A DNA stretch of 64,000 nt from JAGQVA01 sp041391725 (GTDB lineage Bacteria > Bacteroidota > Bacteroidia > J057), in NCBI GenBank assembly GCA_041391725.1, contig JAWKNL010000005.1, forward strand, positions 1 through 64,000. Direction: 5' to 3'. The translations under genes were made by a program, and so were the position numbers. Shown here piece by piece: positions 24,153 to 33,528 of the stretch (its first letter is position 1; each line of letters starts with the position of its first letter). The notes under the pieces were generated by a model. The model did not search any database and had not been told where the DNA came from. It saw only the letters and a program-made list of their open reading frames with translations.

Positions 24153-24802
24153 GGATGGGCAGCGGCAGGGACGCCTCCTTTTTCACGGAATACGGCGGTT
24201 GCATCAAATGCTTCGGCAGCCGCACCTATGCGGATAATATTGATATGTTGAATGGTATCTCCCTGGACAATTTTGTAAACGGTGGCCATATCGCGGGTAA
24301 CATAACCGAAAACAGAGTGCCTGTTGTCCAGCCAGGGGGTCGCTTTGTGAGTGATAAAAAACTGGCTGCCATTGGTAGATGGGCCGGAGTTGGCCATAGA
24401 AAGCGTACCTGCGACATTGTGGAGGAGGTCAGGATGAAACTCATCTGCAAAACTATAACCGGGGCCGCCCATGCCATTGGCGAGCGGGTCGCCGCCCTGG
24501 ATCATGAAGTTATCGATTACACGGTGGAAAGTAAGCCCGTCATAATAAGCTTCCCCCATAGGTTTATAGGTATTTTCCATTTTCCCTTCCGAGAGCGCGA
24601 CAAAATTGGCGACGGTCAGCGGGACCTTCTCAAATTCCAGTCGGCAGGTAACGGGGCCTTTATTGGTGATGATTTCGGCATAAAGCCCATCGGGCAGGTT
24701 TTCCTTATTTTCAACACCGCAGCCCGGCATTGAAAAAAGCAGAAAAACAGTCAGAAAAAAGGCAATGCCGGAGAAAATGTACGGATTTGCAATTCTTTTC
24801 AT
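24149..24802 (-). CDS. Cyclophilin-type peptidyl-prolyl isomerase lipoprotein
   Basis: A lipobox (LFSMPGC near residue 28) marks an exported lipoprotein. The cyclophilin domain fills residues about 40-205, with FHRVIDNFMIQGGDP, GPSTNGSQFFITHKATPWLD and HSVFGYVT; these contain the catalytic Arg, the Gln-Gly-Gly-Asp loop and the Phe-Phe-Ile site. It accelerates proline isomerisation of periplasmic or outer-membrane proteins. It starts 14 bp after the response-regulator gene and overlaps the HAD gene, so it may sit at the end of the STAS/kinase/regulator operon, with readthrough into the HAD gene. Confidence 0.9.
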   Translation of the reverse strand: MKRIANPYIFSGIAFFLTVFLLFSMPGCGVENKENLPDGLYAEIITNKGPVTCRLEFEKVPLTVANFVALSEGKMENTYKPMGEAYYDGLTFHRVIDNFMIQGGDPLANGMGGPGYSFADEFHPDLLHNVAGTLSMANSGPSTNGSQFFITHKATPWLDNRHSVFGYVTRDMATVYKIVQGDTIQHINIIRIGAAAEAFDATAVFREKGGVPAAAHP

Positions 24803-24816
24803 TTACCAGAGACAGG

Positions 24817-25254
24817 TTAGATGGGGTAGTTGATTTTCAGCCAGTAGTTGACTGTATGGGTAATAATTTTGCTAAACTCGTCGAAGCCAATCGGTTTTAC
24901 GATATAGCTGTTGGCCCCCAGCCGGTAACATTCTTCAATATCTTTACTGTGAGCAGACGAGGTGAGAATTACCACTGGTATGCTGCGGGTTTCGGGCGAA
25001 GATTTGATAGAATGGAGCACTTCTATGCCATTGATTTTAGGCAGTTTAAGGTCGAGAAGGATAAGTTTTGGATTTTCTTCTCCCTGCCTGTCGCTAAATT
25101 CTTTTCGGCCAAATACATAATCGAGCGCTTTTTCTCCATCTCTGACAATAGAGAGAATAGGAAACAACTGCTGTTCTTCGAGACTGATCTGTATCAGCTC
25201 GGCATCGGAAGCGTTGTCTTCGACAAGCAGAATATCAACCGTTTTGGGTTCCAT
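24817..25254 (-). CDS. Rcp1-type single-domain response regulator
   Basis: The 145-aa protein is a lone receiver domain. The acidic pocket is ILLVEDNASDAEL (Asp13), phospho-acceptor Asp68 in LILLDLKLPKINGIEVL, and the conserved Thr/Ser and Lys in ILTSSAHSKDI and SYIVKPIGFDEF. The large beta3-alpha3 region and GEKALDYVFGR are typical of the Rcp1/CheY-like group paired with phytochrome-type or HAMP-type kinases. With no output domain, signalling must go through another protein, most likely the neighbouring kinase. It lies 3 bp after the kinase gene. Confidence 0.9.
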   Translation of the reverse strand: MEPKTVDILLVEDNASDAELIQISLEEQQLFPILSIVRDGEKALDYVFGRKEFSDRQGEENPKLILLDLKLPKINGIEVLHSIKSSPETRSIPVVILTSSAHSKDIEECYRLGANSYIVKPIGFDEFSKIITHTVNYWLKINYPI

Positions 25255-25257
25255 GGG

Positions 25258-26289
25258 TTACAAATTTATAGGAATATTCTGAGGAATAGAAAAATAAAAA
25301 GAAGCGCCTTCTCCGGGTTGTGAGTCGGCCCAGATTTTTCCTTTGTGCCTCTCGACGATGCGTTGTACGATTGCCAGTCCGACACCGGTACCTTCGAATT
25401 CTTCTTTTTCATGCAGGCGCTGAAAAACGCCAAATAGTTTATCTTTAAATTGCATATCAAACCCCACTCCGTTATCCTGAATGTGAAATATATAATATTC
25501 TCCATCACTTTTGCAACGGATTTGAATTTCAGGATGATTTTTTTTGTGGCTGAATTTTACAGCATTGGAGAGCAGATTGGTAAACACCTGTTTGATGAGG
25601 GTACGGTCTGCAAAAATTTCGGGGAGATTATCCACTTCCCAGGTGATTTTTTCGTGCTGGGGTTCACTTTTATAGGAATAGATCAGGCTGGAGACCAGAT
25701 AGCTGGCATTGATTTTCTGGTGATTAATGCTTTTCTGATTGAGAAGAGAAAAGGTAAGCAGATCATCAATTAGCTGTCCCATCTCATGGGTATTGGTCTG
25801 AATGACCCTGAGGTAGTGACTTGCTTCCGGGGAGAGGTTGTCGGCATGTCTGCGCAGGACAAGCTGACTGTAGCTAAGGATACTGCGCAGGGGGGTTCTC
25901 AGGTCGTGAGCCACTGAGTAGGAGAAGGCTTCAAGCTCTTCGTTGGCTCGCTGGAGCTGAGCTGTACGAAGTTGTACCCTGTTTTCAAGATCCTGATTCA
26001 GCTTCCTGATAACCTTTTCAGCTTTTTTCCTTTCTGCGATTTCTTTGGTGAGCAATGCGTTGGCTTCGACGGTTTCCTGTACCAGGCCTTCAAGTGCAAT
26101 GGCCTGATTCTCCAGTTTTTCCCGGCTTTTGAGCATTTCCTCTCCTAGCATGTTGAGTCCCAGAATGATCCCATCCATCTGGTCGTTGGCATTTTCAGGG
26201 ATGCCCCGTACATGAAGGTTTCCGGAAGCTAGTTGAAGGATTTGCTCCAGAATCCGCTGAATTTTCAATTCCTGAGATGTATCATTCAT
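25258..26289 (-). CDS. Cytoplasmic sensor histidine kinase with HAMP-like linker
   Basis: The start at 26289 (MNDTSQELKIQRILEQ) overlaps the preceding stop as ATGA. Residues about 1-50 form a HAMP-like helical segment (LASGNLHVRGIPENANDQMDGII), followed by a long coiled coil (about 50-125), then HisKA (H-box AFSYSVAHDLRTPLRSILSYS) and HATPase_c with N-box NLLSNAVKFS, G1 DNGVGFDMQ and G2 GTGVGLAIV. No transmembrane segment is present, so it senses a cytoplasmic cue or is driven by the adjacent STAS-like protein. The coiled coil between HAMP-like segment and H-box resembles cyanobacterial phytochrome-class kinases that pair with Rcp1-type regulators. Confidence 0.9.
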   Translation of the reverse strand: MNDTSQELKIQRILEQILQLASGNLHVRGIPENANDQMDGIILGLNMLGEEMLKSREKLENQAIALEGLVQETVEANALLTKEIAERKKAEKVIRKLNQDLENRVQLRTAQLQRANEELEAFSYSVAHDLRTPLRSILSYSQLVLRRHADNLSPEASHYLRVIQTNTHEMGQLIDDLLTFSLLNQKSINHQKINASYLVSSLIYSYKSEPQHEKITWEVDNLPEIFADRTLIKQVFTNLLSNAVKFSHKKNHPEIQIRCKSDGEYYIFHIQDNGVGFDMQFKDKLFGVFQRLHEKEEFEGTGVGLAIVQRIVERHKGKIWADSQPGEGASFYFSIPQNIPINL

Positions 26290-26672
26290 GCCTGAAACTG
26301 CTTTAACCATTGGACTGCCGATTGTTCGTCTGTAAATAATCTGACAGGGTAATCAGGCTTATTGATGCCGAGGATAAAACTTCCAATTACACGACTGAAA
26401 ACATTTCCGACCAGAAGCCCTACGGCCAGATAGGTATTTGCCAGTTCCTTTGAATTGGTATAAGCCCGTGCTTCAGGAGTAGCTGAAACCATATTGCGAA
26501 TATCGGTGAGCATGACTACCCGCTGAGAACCGATCAGTTCTTTGATGGCCTCATGCTCCTCAATCACCGATTCGAGGGTGCTTTGAGTCTGAGGTTTGGT
26601 GGTGAGCCTGAGAATCTGGTCATCACCCCACGATATCCAGCAATTGGTAGTTTCTACTTCACGCAGATGCAT
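26286..26672 (-). CDS. STAS/SpoIIAA-like protein (DUF7793-type)
   Basis: This 128-aa protein has the alternating beta/alpha pattern of SpoIIAA-like proteins: ILRLTTKPQTQSTLESVIEEH, a central RVVMLTDIRNMVSATPEARAY strand-helix unit with a Ser/Thr-rich loop, and a C-terminal helix-strand (FILGINKPDYPVRLF, EQSAVQWLKQF). Such proteins appear in Bacteroidota directly before an HAMP-less or coiled-coil histidine kinase and response regulator and are presumed input or scaffolding units. Its stop overlaps the kinase ATG by four bases, so the three genes form one tightly coupled operon. Confidence 0.75.
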   Translation of the reverse strand: MHLREVETTNCWISWGDDQILRLTTKPQTQSTLESVIEEHEAIKELIGSQRVVMLTDIRNMVSATPEARAYTNSKELANTYLAVGLLVGNVFSRVIGSFILGINKPDYPVRLFTDEQSAVQWLKQFQA

Positions 26673-26782
26673 AAGAAGCCGGTTTTGTCGAATATTGAAC
26701 TATGTTTTATCCCTGATCTTTTGGAGAGGTGAAATATAATTAAAAAAAATTGTAATCCGCCAAACCCCGCTGCGAATCCCCA

Positions 26783-26819
26783 TAAAAAAAGCGTCAGTAC
26801 AAAAAATGTACCCGACGCT
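26783..26819 (-). terminator. Rho-independent terminator for the 94-aa secreted-protein gene
   Basis: AGCGTC at 26790-26795 and GACGCT at 26814-26819 pair, with an inner GTAC/GTAC pairing and an A/T-rich loop. On the minus strand the hairpin is followed by seven T residues. It lies after the stop of the minus-strand gene at 26846. Confidence 0.75.
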
Positions 26820-26845
26820 CAAAAGGCTTTATTATGGAGAAAGAT

Positions 26846-27130
26846 TTATCGGTCATCCTGATTTTTGGCAGGATTTCCGGATTTTTCGGTTGTTGTATTA
26901 TTTGATTTGGGTTGTGGTTTGCATTTTTGCTGGGGGGCACATATACACTGTGTGCAGGGCAGCGGTTTTTTTTGTTTTTTTTGTTCCTGGTCAGCCTTTT
27001 CCCTGTACAATTCTGCGTGGGGGGTAATGGCGAGATATACGCCCTCTTCGCTCGTCTGACCGGGTGCATGAGAAGCCATGCATACCAGCACAACGATCAG
27101 CGGGAGAAGGATGGGTTTTCGTAAGTCCAT
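26846..27130 (-). CDS. Small secreted Lys/Pro/Cys-rich protein, unknown
   Basis: A signal peptide (MDLRKPILLPLIVVLVCMASHAPGQ) precedes a 69-residue mature chain that is low-complexity and basic: ELYREKADQEQKKQKKPLP, then four cysteines in CTQCICAPQQKC, then Pro/Asn/Thr-rich tail. The Cys cluster could bind metal or form disulfides. No family is recognised, and there is a hairpin terminator downstream. It is a single gene between the kinase operon and the LytS/LytTR pair. I consider it a real gene because of the signal peptide and terminator. Confidence 0.6.
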   Translation of the reverse strand: MDLRKPILLPLIVVLVCMASHAPGQTSEEGVYLAITPHAELYREKADQEQKKQKKPLPCTQCICAPQQKCKPQPKSNNTTTEKSGNPAKNQDDR

Positions 27131-27308
27131 GTATGGTTTAAAAATAGTGGATATACAGGTTTATACTCCAAATTCTGCCAAAGGATAACACTGATTGATG
27201 CACCTTTCGCTAAGGTGGGAGGTTTCCTCGGCAAACAGCTGTGATTATTCGACATGCAGGCTTGCCCGCCTACGCCGGGTTTTGTAGCTTTCGGCCAAGA
27301 ACAGGTGC

Positions 27309-28352
27309 ATGCGGCCAAAATATATTTACGTCTGGGTTCACTTTGTGATGTGGGCCGGAGCTTATTATCTCCTGGCTCCCGAACCCGTAGGGGTAGGGCG
27401 GTTTTTATTGCCTGTATTTTCTCCCCGGCAAAATCTGTGGTTCATTTCCTATGGCATTCTGCTCAATGCTGCGATGATCTACTCATATGCTCATTTGCTC
27501 CTGCCCCGGTATCTGAAAAAAAATAATATCACCTATTTTTTACTGATCAACCTGATTTATCTGTCCGGGTTTGTGTTGCTGGAAAGTTTTCTGGACTACC
27601 TTTTTGTGCGGTTTCAGCATCTGCCCAATCCGCCCGACTCCTGGCAGTCTTTTCTGGGCTGGGTGGAGACCAATACCGTCCTCAATGTGGTGTTTATGGT
27701 CATTGCCAATTTTTATGGGTTTACTTTTGCCTGGTTTAAGGAACAGCAAAACCGCCGTACCCTCGAACAGGAAAAACTGAAGGCCGAACTTTCTGCCCTC
27801 AAACATCAGATCAATCCGCATTTTTTGTTCAACATTCTCAACGGGCTTTACGGACTTGCCTATCAGAATGATGATGAGCCAACGGCAGAAGGAATTGCCA
27901 AACTTTCGCACCTGATGCGGTATATGCTATACGAATCCAATGATAATGCGGTACTTCTTGACAAGGAAATCAGGTATATCGAAAATTATATTGACCTTCA
28001 GCGACTGCGTATTCAGGAGGCAGCAGAAATTTCATTTGCCGTAAACGGAGAAGTGCAGGGAAAAAAAATTGCACCTATGATCCTGATTCCCTTCGTCGAA
28101 AATGCCTTCAAACACGGGGTAAGTACGGCGCGGCCCTCGGTCATTCGCATTAGTATCGACATCGAGGATAAAACACTGACTTTTAAAGTTGCCAACACGC
28201 TTCATCAGAGAAACCGATCAGAAGAGCCATTTGGGGGGATTGGACTAAAAAACGTAGAAAAAAGGCTGAATCTTTTGTATAAGAACGATTTTAAACTTGT
28301 TATAAATCAGGAAAATGGCTTTTTTCAGATAAGCTTAACCATATCATTATGA
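27309..28352 (+). CDS. LytS/YehU-type sensor histidine kinase
   Basis: The 347-aa protein has four hydrophobic segments in residues 1-145 (WVHFVMWAGAYYLLA, FISYGILLNAAMIYSYAHLLL, YFLLINLIYLSGFVLLESFL, VVFMVIANFYGFTFAWF), then a short coiled coil and the His_kinase domain: phospho-His in LKHQINPHFLFNILNGLYGL, N-box VENAFKHGV, and an HATPase with GIGLKNVEKRL. These are hallmarks of the LytS/YehU family, which pairs with LytTR regulators. It overlaps the regulator gene by four bases (ATGA), so the two-component pair is translationally coupled. Confidence 0.95.
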   Translation: MRPKYIYVWVHFVMWAGAYYLLAPEPVGVGRFLLPVFSPRQNLWFISYGILLNAAMIYSYAHLLLPRYLKKNNITYFLLINLIYLSGFVLLESFLDYLFVRFQHLPNPPDSWQSFLGWVETNTVLNVVFMVIANFYGFTFAWFKEQQNRRTLEQEKLKAELSALKHQINPHFLFNILNGLYGLAYQNDDEPTAEGIAKLSHLMRYMLYESNDNAVLLDKEIRYIENYIDLQRLRIQEAAEISFAVNGEVQGKKIAPMILIPFVENAFKHGVSTARPSVIRISIDIEDKTLTFKVANTLHQRNRSEEPFGGIGLKNVEKRLNLLYKNDFKLVINQENGFFQISLTISL

Positions 28353-29083
28353 CACTGAACTGTATCGCGATCGATGACGAACCGCTGGCGCTCGAAGTCA
28401 TTGAACGATTCTGCGCAAAAATTCCCAATCTCACCCTGCTGCGCACATTCCGAAATCCGATTGAAGCGGCACAGTTTATTCGCAACCAGTCGGTGGATCT
28501 GGTTTTTCTCGACATCCAGATGCCTGACCTCAATGGTATTCAATTACTTCAGTCGCTGGTACATAAGCCTATGGTCGTTTTTACGACGGCTTATTCACAG
28601 TATGCCGTGGACAGCTACGAATTTGATGCCCTCGATTACCTGTTGAAGCCCTTTCTTTTTGACCGTTTTCTCAAGGCGGTAAATAAAGCGTTTGATCAGT
28701 TGAAGGCGAAGGAAGCCATTGAAAATCAGGAAGAAACTCCGGCGGAAGAAGAATTGCTGGCAGAAAAGGATTATCTGTTTATCAAATCGGATACCCGGTT
28801 TTTTAAAGTGGATTTCAAGAACATTCTCTACATCGAAGGAATGCGGGATTATATCGCGGTGCATACACCCGGACAAAAAATCCTCACCCTTATGAGCATG
28901 ACAAAAATGATGGAGAAGCTGCCACAGGGCGATTTTATGCGGATTCACAAAAGTTATATTATCGGATTAAACCATATTTCACTTATCCAAAACAACCGGG
29001 TGATCGTTGCCGGAAAAGAAATTCCAATAAGTAATTCATTTAAAGATGCTTTTCTTAAATTTGTCGAAGGTATGAATGAGTAA
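28349..29083 (+). CDS. LytTR-family DNA-binding response regulator
   Basis: Receiver domain at residues 1-120: acidic pair in AIDDEPLALE, phospho-Asp in VDLVFLDIQMPDLNGIQLL, Thr in VFTTAYSQ and Lys in DYLLKPFLF. After an acidic linker (EEELLAEK) the LytTR DNA-binding domain runs from about 140 to 240 (LFIKSDTRFFKVDFKNILYIEG, RIHKSYIIGLNHISLIQNN). LytTR proteins bind direct repeats upstream of target genes, often cell-envelope or adhesin genes. The next gene downstream is a huge T9SS surface protein, a possible target, but I cannot point to a LytTR site in the 48-bp gap. Confidence 0.95.
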   Translation: MTLNCIAIDDEPLALEVIERFCAKIPNLTLLRTFRNPIEAAQFIRNQSVDLVFLDIQMPDLNGIQLLQSLVHKPMVVFTTAYSQYAVDSYEFDALDYLLKPFLFDRFLKAVNKAFDQLKAKEAIENQEETPAEEELLAEKDYLFIKSDTRFFKVDFKNILYIEGMRDYIAVHTPGQKILTLMSMTKMMEKLPQGDFMRIHKSYIIGLNHISLIQNNRVIVAGKEIPISNSFKDAFLKFVEGMNE

Positions 29084-29131
29084 GTTAATTCCTCATCAGT
29101 AGTCTTTATACTTTATCCAAAACCAAGCTTT

Positions 29132-32100
29132 ATGAAGAAAATTCTCCTACCTTTTATTTTCCTGTTTGGAGCAAACCTCGCGTGGGGGCAGTACACCTAC
29201 AACGTGAATTTTTTCCAAAACGCGGGAAACCCGGGGGGTGTCAACACGGAAAATGACGCGCCGGGTCTCACCACATGGACCAATATCATATTAGGTCCTC
29301 AGGCTGCCAACGTCTGGTCTCCTGTTACACCGCTGCCGTTTGCATTTGACTTTTACGGTGTGCCCGTAACTTCCTTCCAGGCCAGCCAAAACGGGCTGGT
29401 AACCTTCAGCACCCCTGCTGCTCTTCTTCCCAATGCCAATGAAAACCTCCCTTCGGTCAACCTGCCTGATTTGACCATTTGCGGCTTCTGGGACGAGTTT
29501 TCTGCACTTCCTCCCACCCAGAGCGGAGACGATATCCGTATCAATACATTCGGTACAGCGCCCAACCGTCAGTTCTGGATCAAATGGTATTCCTTCGAAA
29601 TGGGCAACCCCACGGTTTCTTTCAGCTATTTTGCTATTGTACTGGAAGAGACGACCAACAAGATTTATGTAGTGGACCAGTACAGCACTACGGCTGCTTT
29701 CCTTTCCGGAACTGTGGGCGTACAGCAAAACAACAGCACCGCTGTTCAGTTTGGTGCCAACAATATCGCTAACGCGGGAAATGGTACCGCCACCACCGAC
29801 AACGATTATTATGAGTTTATACCCGTACTGCTCGTCAACGACGACGCGGGAGTGGTTTCTCTCAACAACCCGCCCATACCGCTGGTTGCAGGGCTTCAGA
29901 ATGTGGATGTAACCATTCAGAACTTCGGTACCAACAACCTCAACAGCGTGGATATTGCCTGGTCTATCGACGGAGTAGCGCAAACCCCTGTAAACGTAGC
30001 CTCTGTCATCACACCCGGAGGCACTGCAGGGCCGATCACATTGGGCTCCTACAACTTTCCGGTCGGTACGACCAACCTGAAATTCTGGACTACGGCACCC
30101 AACGGAAACGCAGACGGAAACCCTGTCAATGACACGCTGGAGATTGCAGCATGTACCTCGCTGGCGGGAACTTATACCATTGGCGGGGCTACCCCCGACT
30201 ATGTCTCCATCGGCGAAGCGGTTGGTTTTCTTGAAAGCTGCGGCGTCAGTGGGCCGGTAACCTTCAATATCGCCCCCGGCGTGTATAGTGAAGGCGTGAC
30301 CATCAACCCCATTCTGGGCGCAAGTTCCACCAATACTATTACTTTCGATGGTGGCAGCCCCAACGATGTTACAGTTTCCCTGAGTGCGGCATTGCCAAAT
30401 GGGGTATTCAACCTGAAAGGCGCCGACTATATCACCATCACCAACATGACCATCGAAAACACCAAACTTACCGATGCATGGGGTGTATGGCTTTCTGATA
30501 CGGCAGAATATAACTCTATCACCAACTGCGTGATCAATATGAACATGGCAGGCGTTACTGACGTGGTAGGTGTTGCCGCTTCTGCCGCGGCAGATGCCGA
30601 ATTTACCGAAGGCGTTACTGCCAACTATACACTGGTTGCCAATAACATCATTACCGGTGGTGATAAATCCATCCACTTTGAAGCAACAACCACTGTCCTG
30701 GGTGTGGGTAACCAGTTTCTCAACAATACCCTCCTCATGGCTGATGAATCGGGTATTTATCTCGACGACCAGGACTTTGTGGTGATCAGCGGAAACCATA
30801 TCTCCGGGCTTCGTACCGCGACGCTGGGTGATGGTATCTATTGTTTTGACCTGATGAACTTCACCATCACCGAAAACAATGTGATCGCGCCCGACTACGG
30901 TATCTATGTTTCTGACGGAAACTTTGATGCAGTGCCTACCATCCGCGGATCAATCGTCAACAATATGGCCTACAGTTCTGGTGATTTTGCATTTTACATT
31001 GATGACTTCAACGAAACCGATATATTCAACAATACCGGTTACGGACTTCCCGGTATCCGTATCGGAGGATTTCTGGACATTGACATCCGCAATAATATTT
31101 TTGGCAGCGACACCGACTTTGCTTTCGAATCGGATGAGTCTGTTGCCCTCGAAGTTGTTGACTATAACGATTATTACGTGCCCGCCACCAATACCCTCTT
31201 TGTCAAAGACGGTACCACCAACTATGCCGACCTGACCAGTTGGTACGGAGCCGTTCCGGCTTTGAATGGTTCTTCCGTATCTGTCGATCCGCTGTTTGTG
31301 GCTACTGATGATCTTCACGTCCTTTCTCCCGCTGTCAACGACCTGGGAGATAACTCTGTGGGTGTGGGCATTGATATTGACGGTGATACCAGGCCCCAGG
31401 CTCCGTCGATTTTTGTGGATATGGGCGCTGACGAATTTACCCCCAAAGGCAATGATGTGCTGATCTCTGAGGTACTAACAGTTGCCGGTGGTTGTGGCGA
31501 CTCCGCCACAGAAGTGGTTGTGATTATATTCAACCAGGGTACCAACACTGCTACCTCAGTACCAGTAACGGCAACCGTTTCCGGATCGCTCTCCACTACG
31601 CTGAACGCGACATATTCTGGTTCTATTCCTTTTGCTTCCTCCGATACACTGGTTGTCGGTTCGCTCAACACGATTCAGGGTGGTTCATTTGACATCGAGA
31701 TCGTAACCCAGCTCCCCGGTGATGAAGATACCGGAAATGATACGGTGGATTATTCCATTCAACGTTTCCCATCTGTACCGCCGACTGCCACTTTTGCACA
31801 GGTATGCGAAGGCGACAGCACCTATCTGGTTGCCCAGAGCGAAGGTAAAATCGTATGGTATGATTCACTTACCGGAGGCAATATTCTGGCTCAAACCGAC
31901 ACTTTGTTTACTTCTGCTCTGGCAGGCAATACCACCTATTATGTAGGACTGGGAACCGTCGCTGACTCACTGGAAACTACCTATGCCGCCGGAAACGGAT
32001 GTACCGGCGGAAGTATGTTTGACATCACGGCCACCAGTAATATCGTCATTGAAGCGTTTAATGTCAGCCCGAACAGTACTGCCGGTACCACCGACTCTGT

Positions 32101-33418
32101 GAAAATCTGGTATATTCCCAACGGTACATTTGCCGGAAACGAAATCAACCAGGCTGCATGGACCTACCTCGGAGGAGTGGAAATCGTGAGCCAGGGAGAT
32201 GGAGTAATCCTGAAAGTAAATGTAGGTGCAACACTTCCCATTTCAGCAGGTGCCACTTACGCTATTTATGTTCAGGCGAATGTCAACTACACTACAGGTG
32301 CAGGTTTCTACTCCAACAGTGATCTGAGCATCACTACGGGTACAGGTTTGTGTTCCGTATTTGGTGGAACCAATGCCGCTCGTAGTTACAACGGAACGGT
32401 TTTCTATCAGAAACCTCCCTGTACCGATGCAAGAACTGCCATCACGGTTGCTGTTGATTCGCTTCCTGTTGCTGCATTCTCTGCCACTTCAGTTGAGTTT
32501 GACGCTTCCTTCACAAGCGCTGCGCTTCATGCAGATTCAGTATTGTTTGACTTTGGCGATGGGGCAACCTCTGCCGATCCCAATGCTATCCACACTTACA
32601 ACGCCCCCGGCGATTATACAGTTTGTATGCTGGCTTATGGCATCTGCGGTATTGACACCCTTTGTCAGACACTGACCATTACCTGTACACCTCCGGAAGC
32701 AGCTTTTGGTGCAACTTCCACCGAACTGGTAGCTACCTTCTCCGACTCTTCGATGATGGCCGACTCTATCAGGTATGACTTTGGCGACGGAACTTCTTCT
32801 ACTGATCCCAACCCCACTCATACCTATGCCGGCCCCGGTGATTATACCGTATGTCAGATCGCTTACAGCAAATGTGAGATTGATACCGTATGTCAGGTAC
32901 TGACCATCACCTGTACTTCGCCTACAGCCGCATTTACACTGACACAGAACGGACTGGATGTAACCTTCACCAACGTTTCTTCCAATGCCGACTCTGTGCT
33001 GTACGACTTTGGGGACGGAAACACCAGCAACGCAAGCGACCCCGTACACACTTACGCTGCTTCGGGTGTCTATAATGTCTGTGTGGTAGCCTATAACTTC
33101 TGTACACCCGATACAACATGTCAGGAAATCTCCGTTATTGCTACGGGCATTGAAGATATTGCCGGGCTTTCCAACCTGCTCATTTATCCTAATCCCAGCA
33201 AAGGAACATTCCGGATGGAGTTTAGCCTCAACCGCACCGATGAGATTTCTGCCGAAATTACCACCATCAGAGGTCGTGCCGTTTACAAGAAAGATTTTGG
33301 TACGGTCAATGGTTCATTTGGTGAAACGATTGAAGTAGAAGGTGTTGCGAAAGGTGTTTATTTCCTTCGTCTGCGTGTGGGAAATCAAATCATGACCCGC
33401 AAACTGATGATCGACTGA
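29132..33418 (+). CDS. Giant T9SS surface protein with right-handed beta-helix, CARDB-like and three PKD domains
   Basis: The 1428-aa protein has a signal peptide (ending NLAWGQ). An N-terminal beta-domain (about 20-235) is followed by a CARDB-like domain (245-345), then a right-handed parallel beta-helix (about 350-780) with repeated short strands such as TVENTKLTD and NNIFGSDTDFAF, ending in the common DIDGDTRPQAPSIFVDMGADEF boundary (split here). Another CARDB-like unit follows, then an Ig-like unit and a secreted-domain block. Three PKD domains (about 1120-1345) share the motif DFGDG. The last 75 residues are the T9SS type A sorting signal (NLLIYPNPSKGTFRMEFS, ending MTRKLMID). It acts outside the cell, probably in surface adhesion or carbohydrate binding; no catalytic residues are evident. 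A strong terminator follows. Confidence 0.9.
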   Translation: MKKILLPFIFLFGANLAWGQYTYNVNFFQNAGNPGGVNTENDAPGLTTWTNIILGPQAANVWSPVTPLPFAFDFYGVPVTSFQASQNGLVTFSTPAALLPNANENLPSVNLPDLTICGFWDEFSALPPTQSGDDIRINTFGTAPNRQFWIKWYSFEMGNPTVSFSYFAIVLEETTNKIYVVDQYSTTAAFLSGTVGVQQNNSTAVQFGANNIANAGNGTATTDNDYYEFIPVLLVNDDAGVVSLNNPPIPLVAGLQNVDVTIQNFGTNNLNSVDIAWSIDGVAQTPVNVASVITPGGTAGPITLGSYNFPVGTTNLKFWTTAPNGNADGNPVNDTLEIAACTSLAGTYTIGGATPDYVSIGEAVGFLESCGVSGPVTFNIAPGVYSEGVTINPILGASSTNTITFDGGSPNDVTVSLSAALPNGVFNLKGADYITITNMTIENTKLTDAWGVWLSDTAEYNSITNCVINMNMAGVTDVVGVAASAAADAEFTEGVTANYTLVANNIITGGDKSIHFEATTTVLGVGNQFLNNTLLMADESGIYLDDQDFVVISGNHISGLRTATLGDGIYCFDLMNFTITENNVIAPDYGIYVSDGNFDAVPTIRGSIVNNMAYSSGDFAFYIDDFNETDIFNNTGYGLPGIRIGGFLDIDIRNNIFGSDTDFAFESDESVALEVVDYNDYYVPATNTLFVKDGTTNYADLTSWYGAVPALNGSSVSVDPLFVATDDLHVLSPAVNDLGDNSVGVGIDIDGDTRPQAPSIFVDMGADEFTPKGNDVLISEVLTVAGGCGDSATEVVVIIFNQGTNTATSVPVTATVSGSLSTTLNATYSGSIPFASSDTLVVGSLNTIQGGSFDIEIVTQLPGDEDTGNDTVDYSIQRFPSVPPTATFAQVCEGDSTYLVAQSEGKIVWYDSLTGGNILAQTDTLFTSALAGNTTYYVGLGTVADSLETTYAAGNGCTGGSMFDITATSNIVIEAFNVSPNSTAGTTDSVKIWYIPNGTFAGNEINQAAWTYLGGVEIVSQGDGVILKVNVGATLPISAGATYAIYVQANVNYTTGAGFYSNSDLSITTGTGLCSVFGGTNAARSYNGTVFYQKPPCTDARTAITVAVDSLPVAAFSATSVEFDASFTSAALHADSVLFDFGDGATSADPNAIHTYNAPGDYTVCMLAYGICGIDTLCQTLTITCTPPEAAFGATSTELVATFSDSSMMADSIRYDFGDGTSSTDPNPTHTYAGPGDYTVCQIAYSKCEIDTVCQVLTITCTSPTAAFTLTQNGLDVTFTNVSSNADSVLYDFGDGNTSNASDPVHTYAASGVYNVCVVAYNFCTPDTTCQEISVIATGIEDIAGLSNLLIYPNPSKGTFRMEFSLNRTDEISAEITTIRGRAVYKKDFGTVNGSFGETIEVEGVAKGVYFLRLRVGNQIMTRKLMID

Positions 33419-33449
33419 TGAACGAAATATTTTAGGAATTGTATTCCTG

Positions 33450-33484
33450 ATAACCCCGTGCCAATGGCATGGGGTTATTTTTTT
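33450..33484 (+). terminator. Rho-independent terminator after the 1428-aa surface protein
   Basis: A 13-bp stem (33450-33462 with 33466-33478, one G-T pair) with the three-base loop AAT, ending ATTTTTTT, lies 32 bp after the stop. The T tail makes it a classic terminator; it precedes the pantothenate kinase gene. Confidence 0.9.
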
Positions 33485-33528
33485 ATGTTGCTTTAACCTT
33501 CTTAAATTGCGGCTCGAATTCGATCTGC

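Noticed and set aside
29291..30799. A 502-codon open frame antisense to the giant surface protein
   Set aside because: Its codon pattern mirrors the coding strand, it has no start context or domain, and the surface protein on the other strand is complete from signal peptide to T9SS sorting domain.
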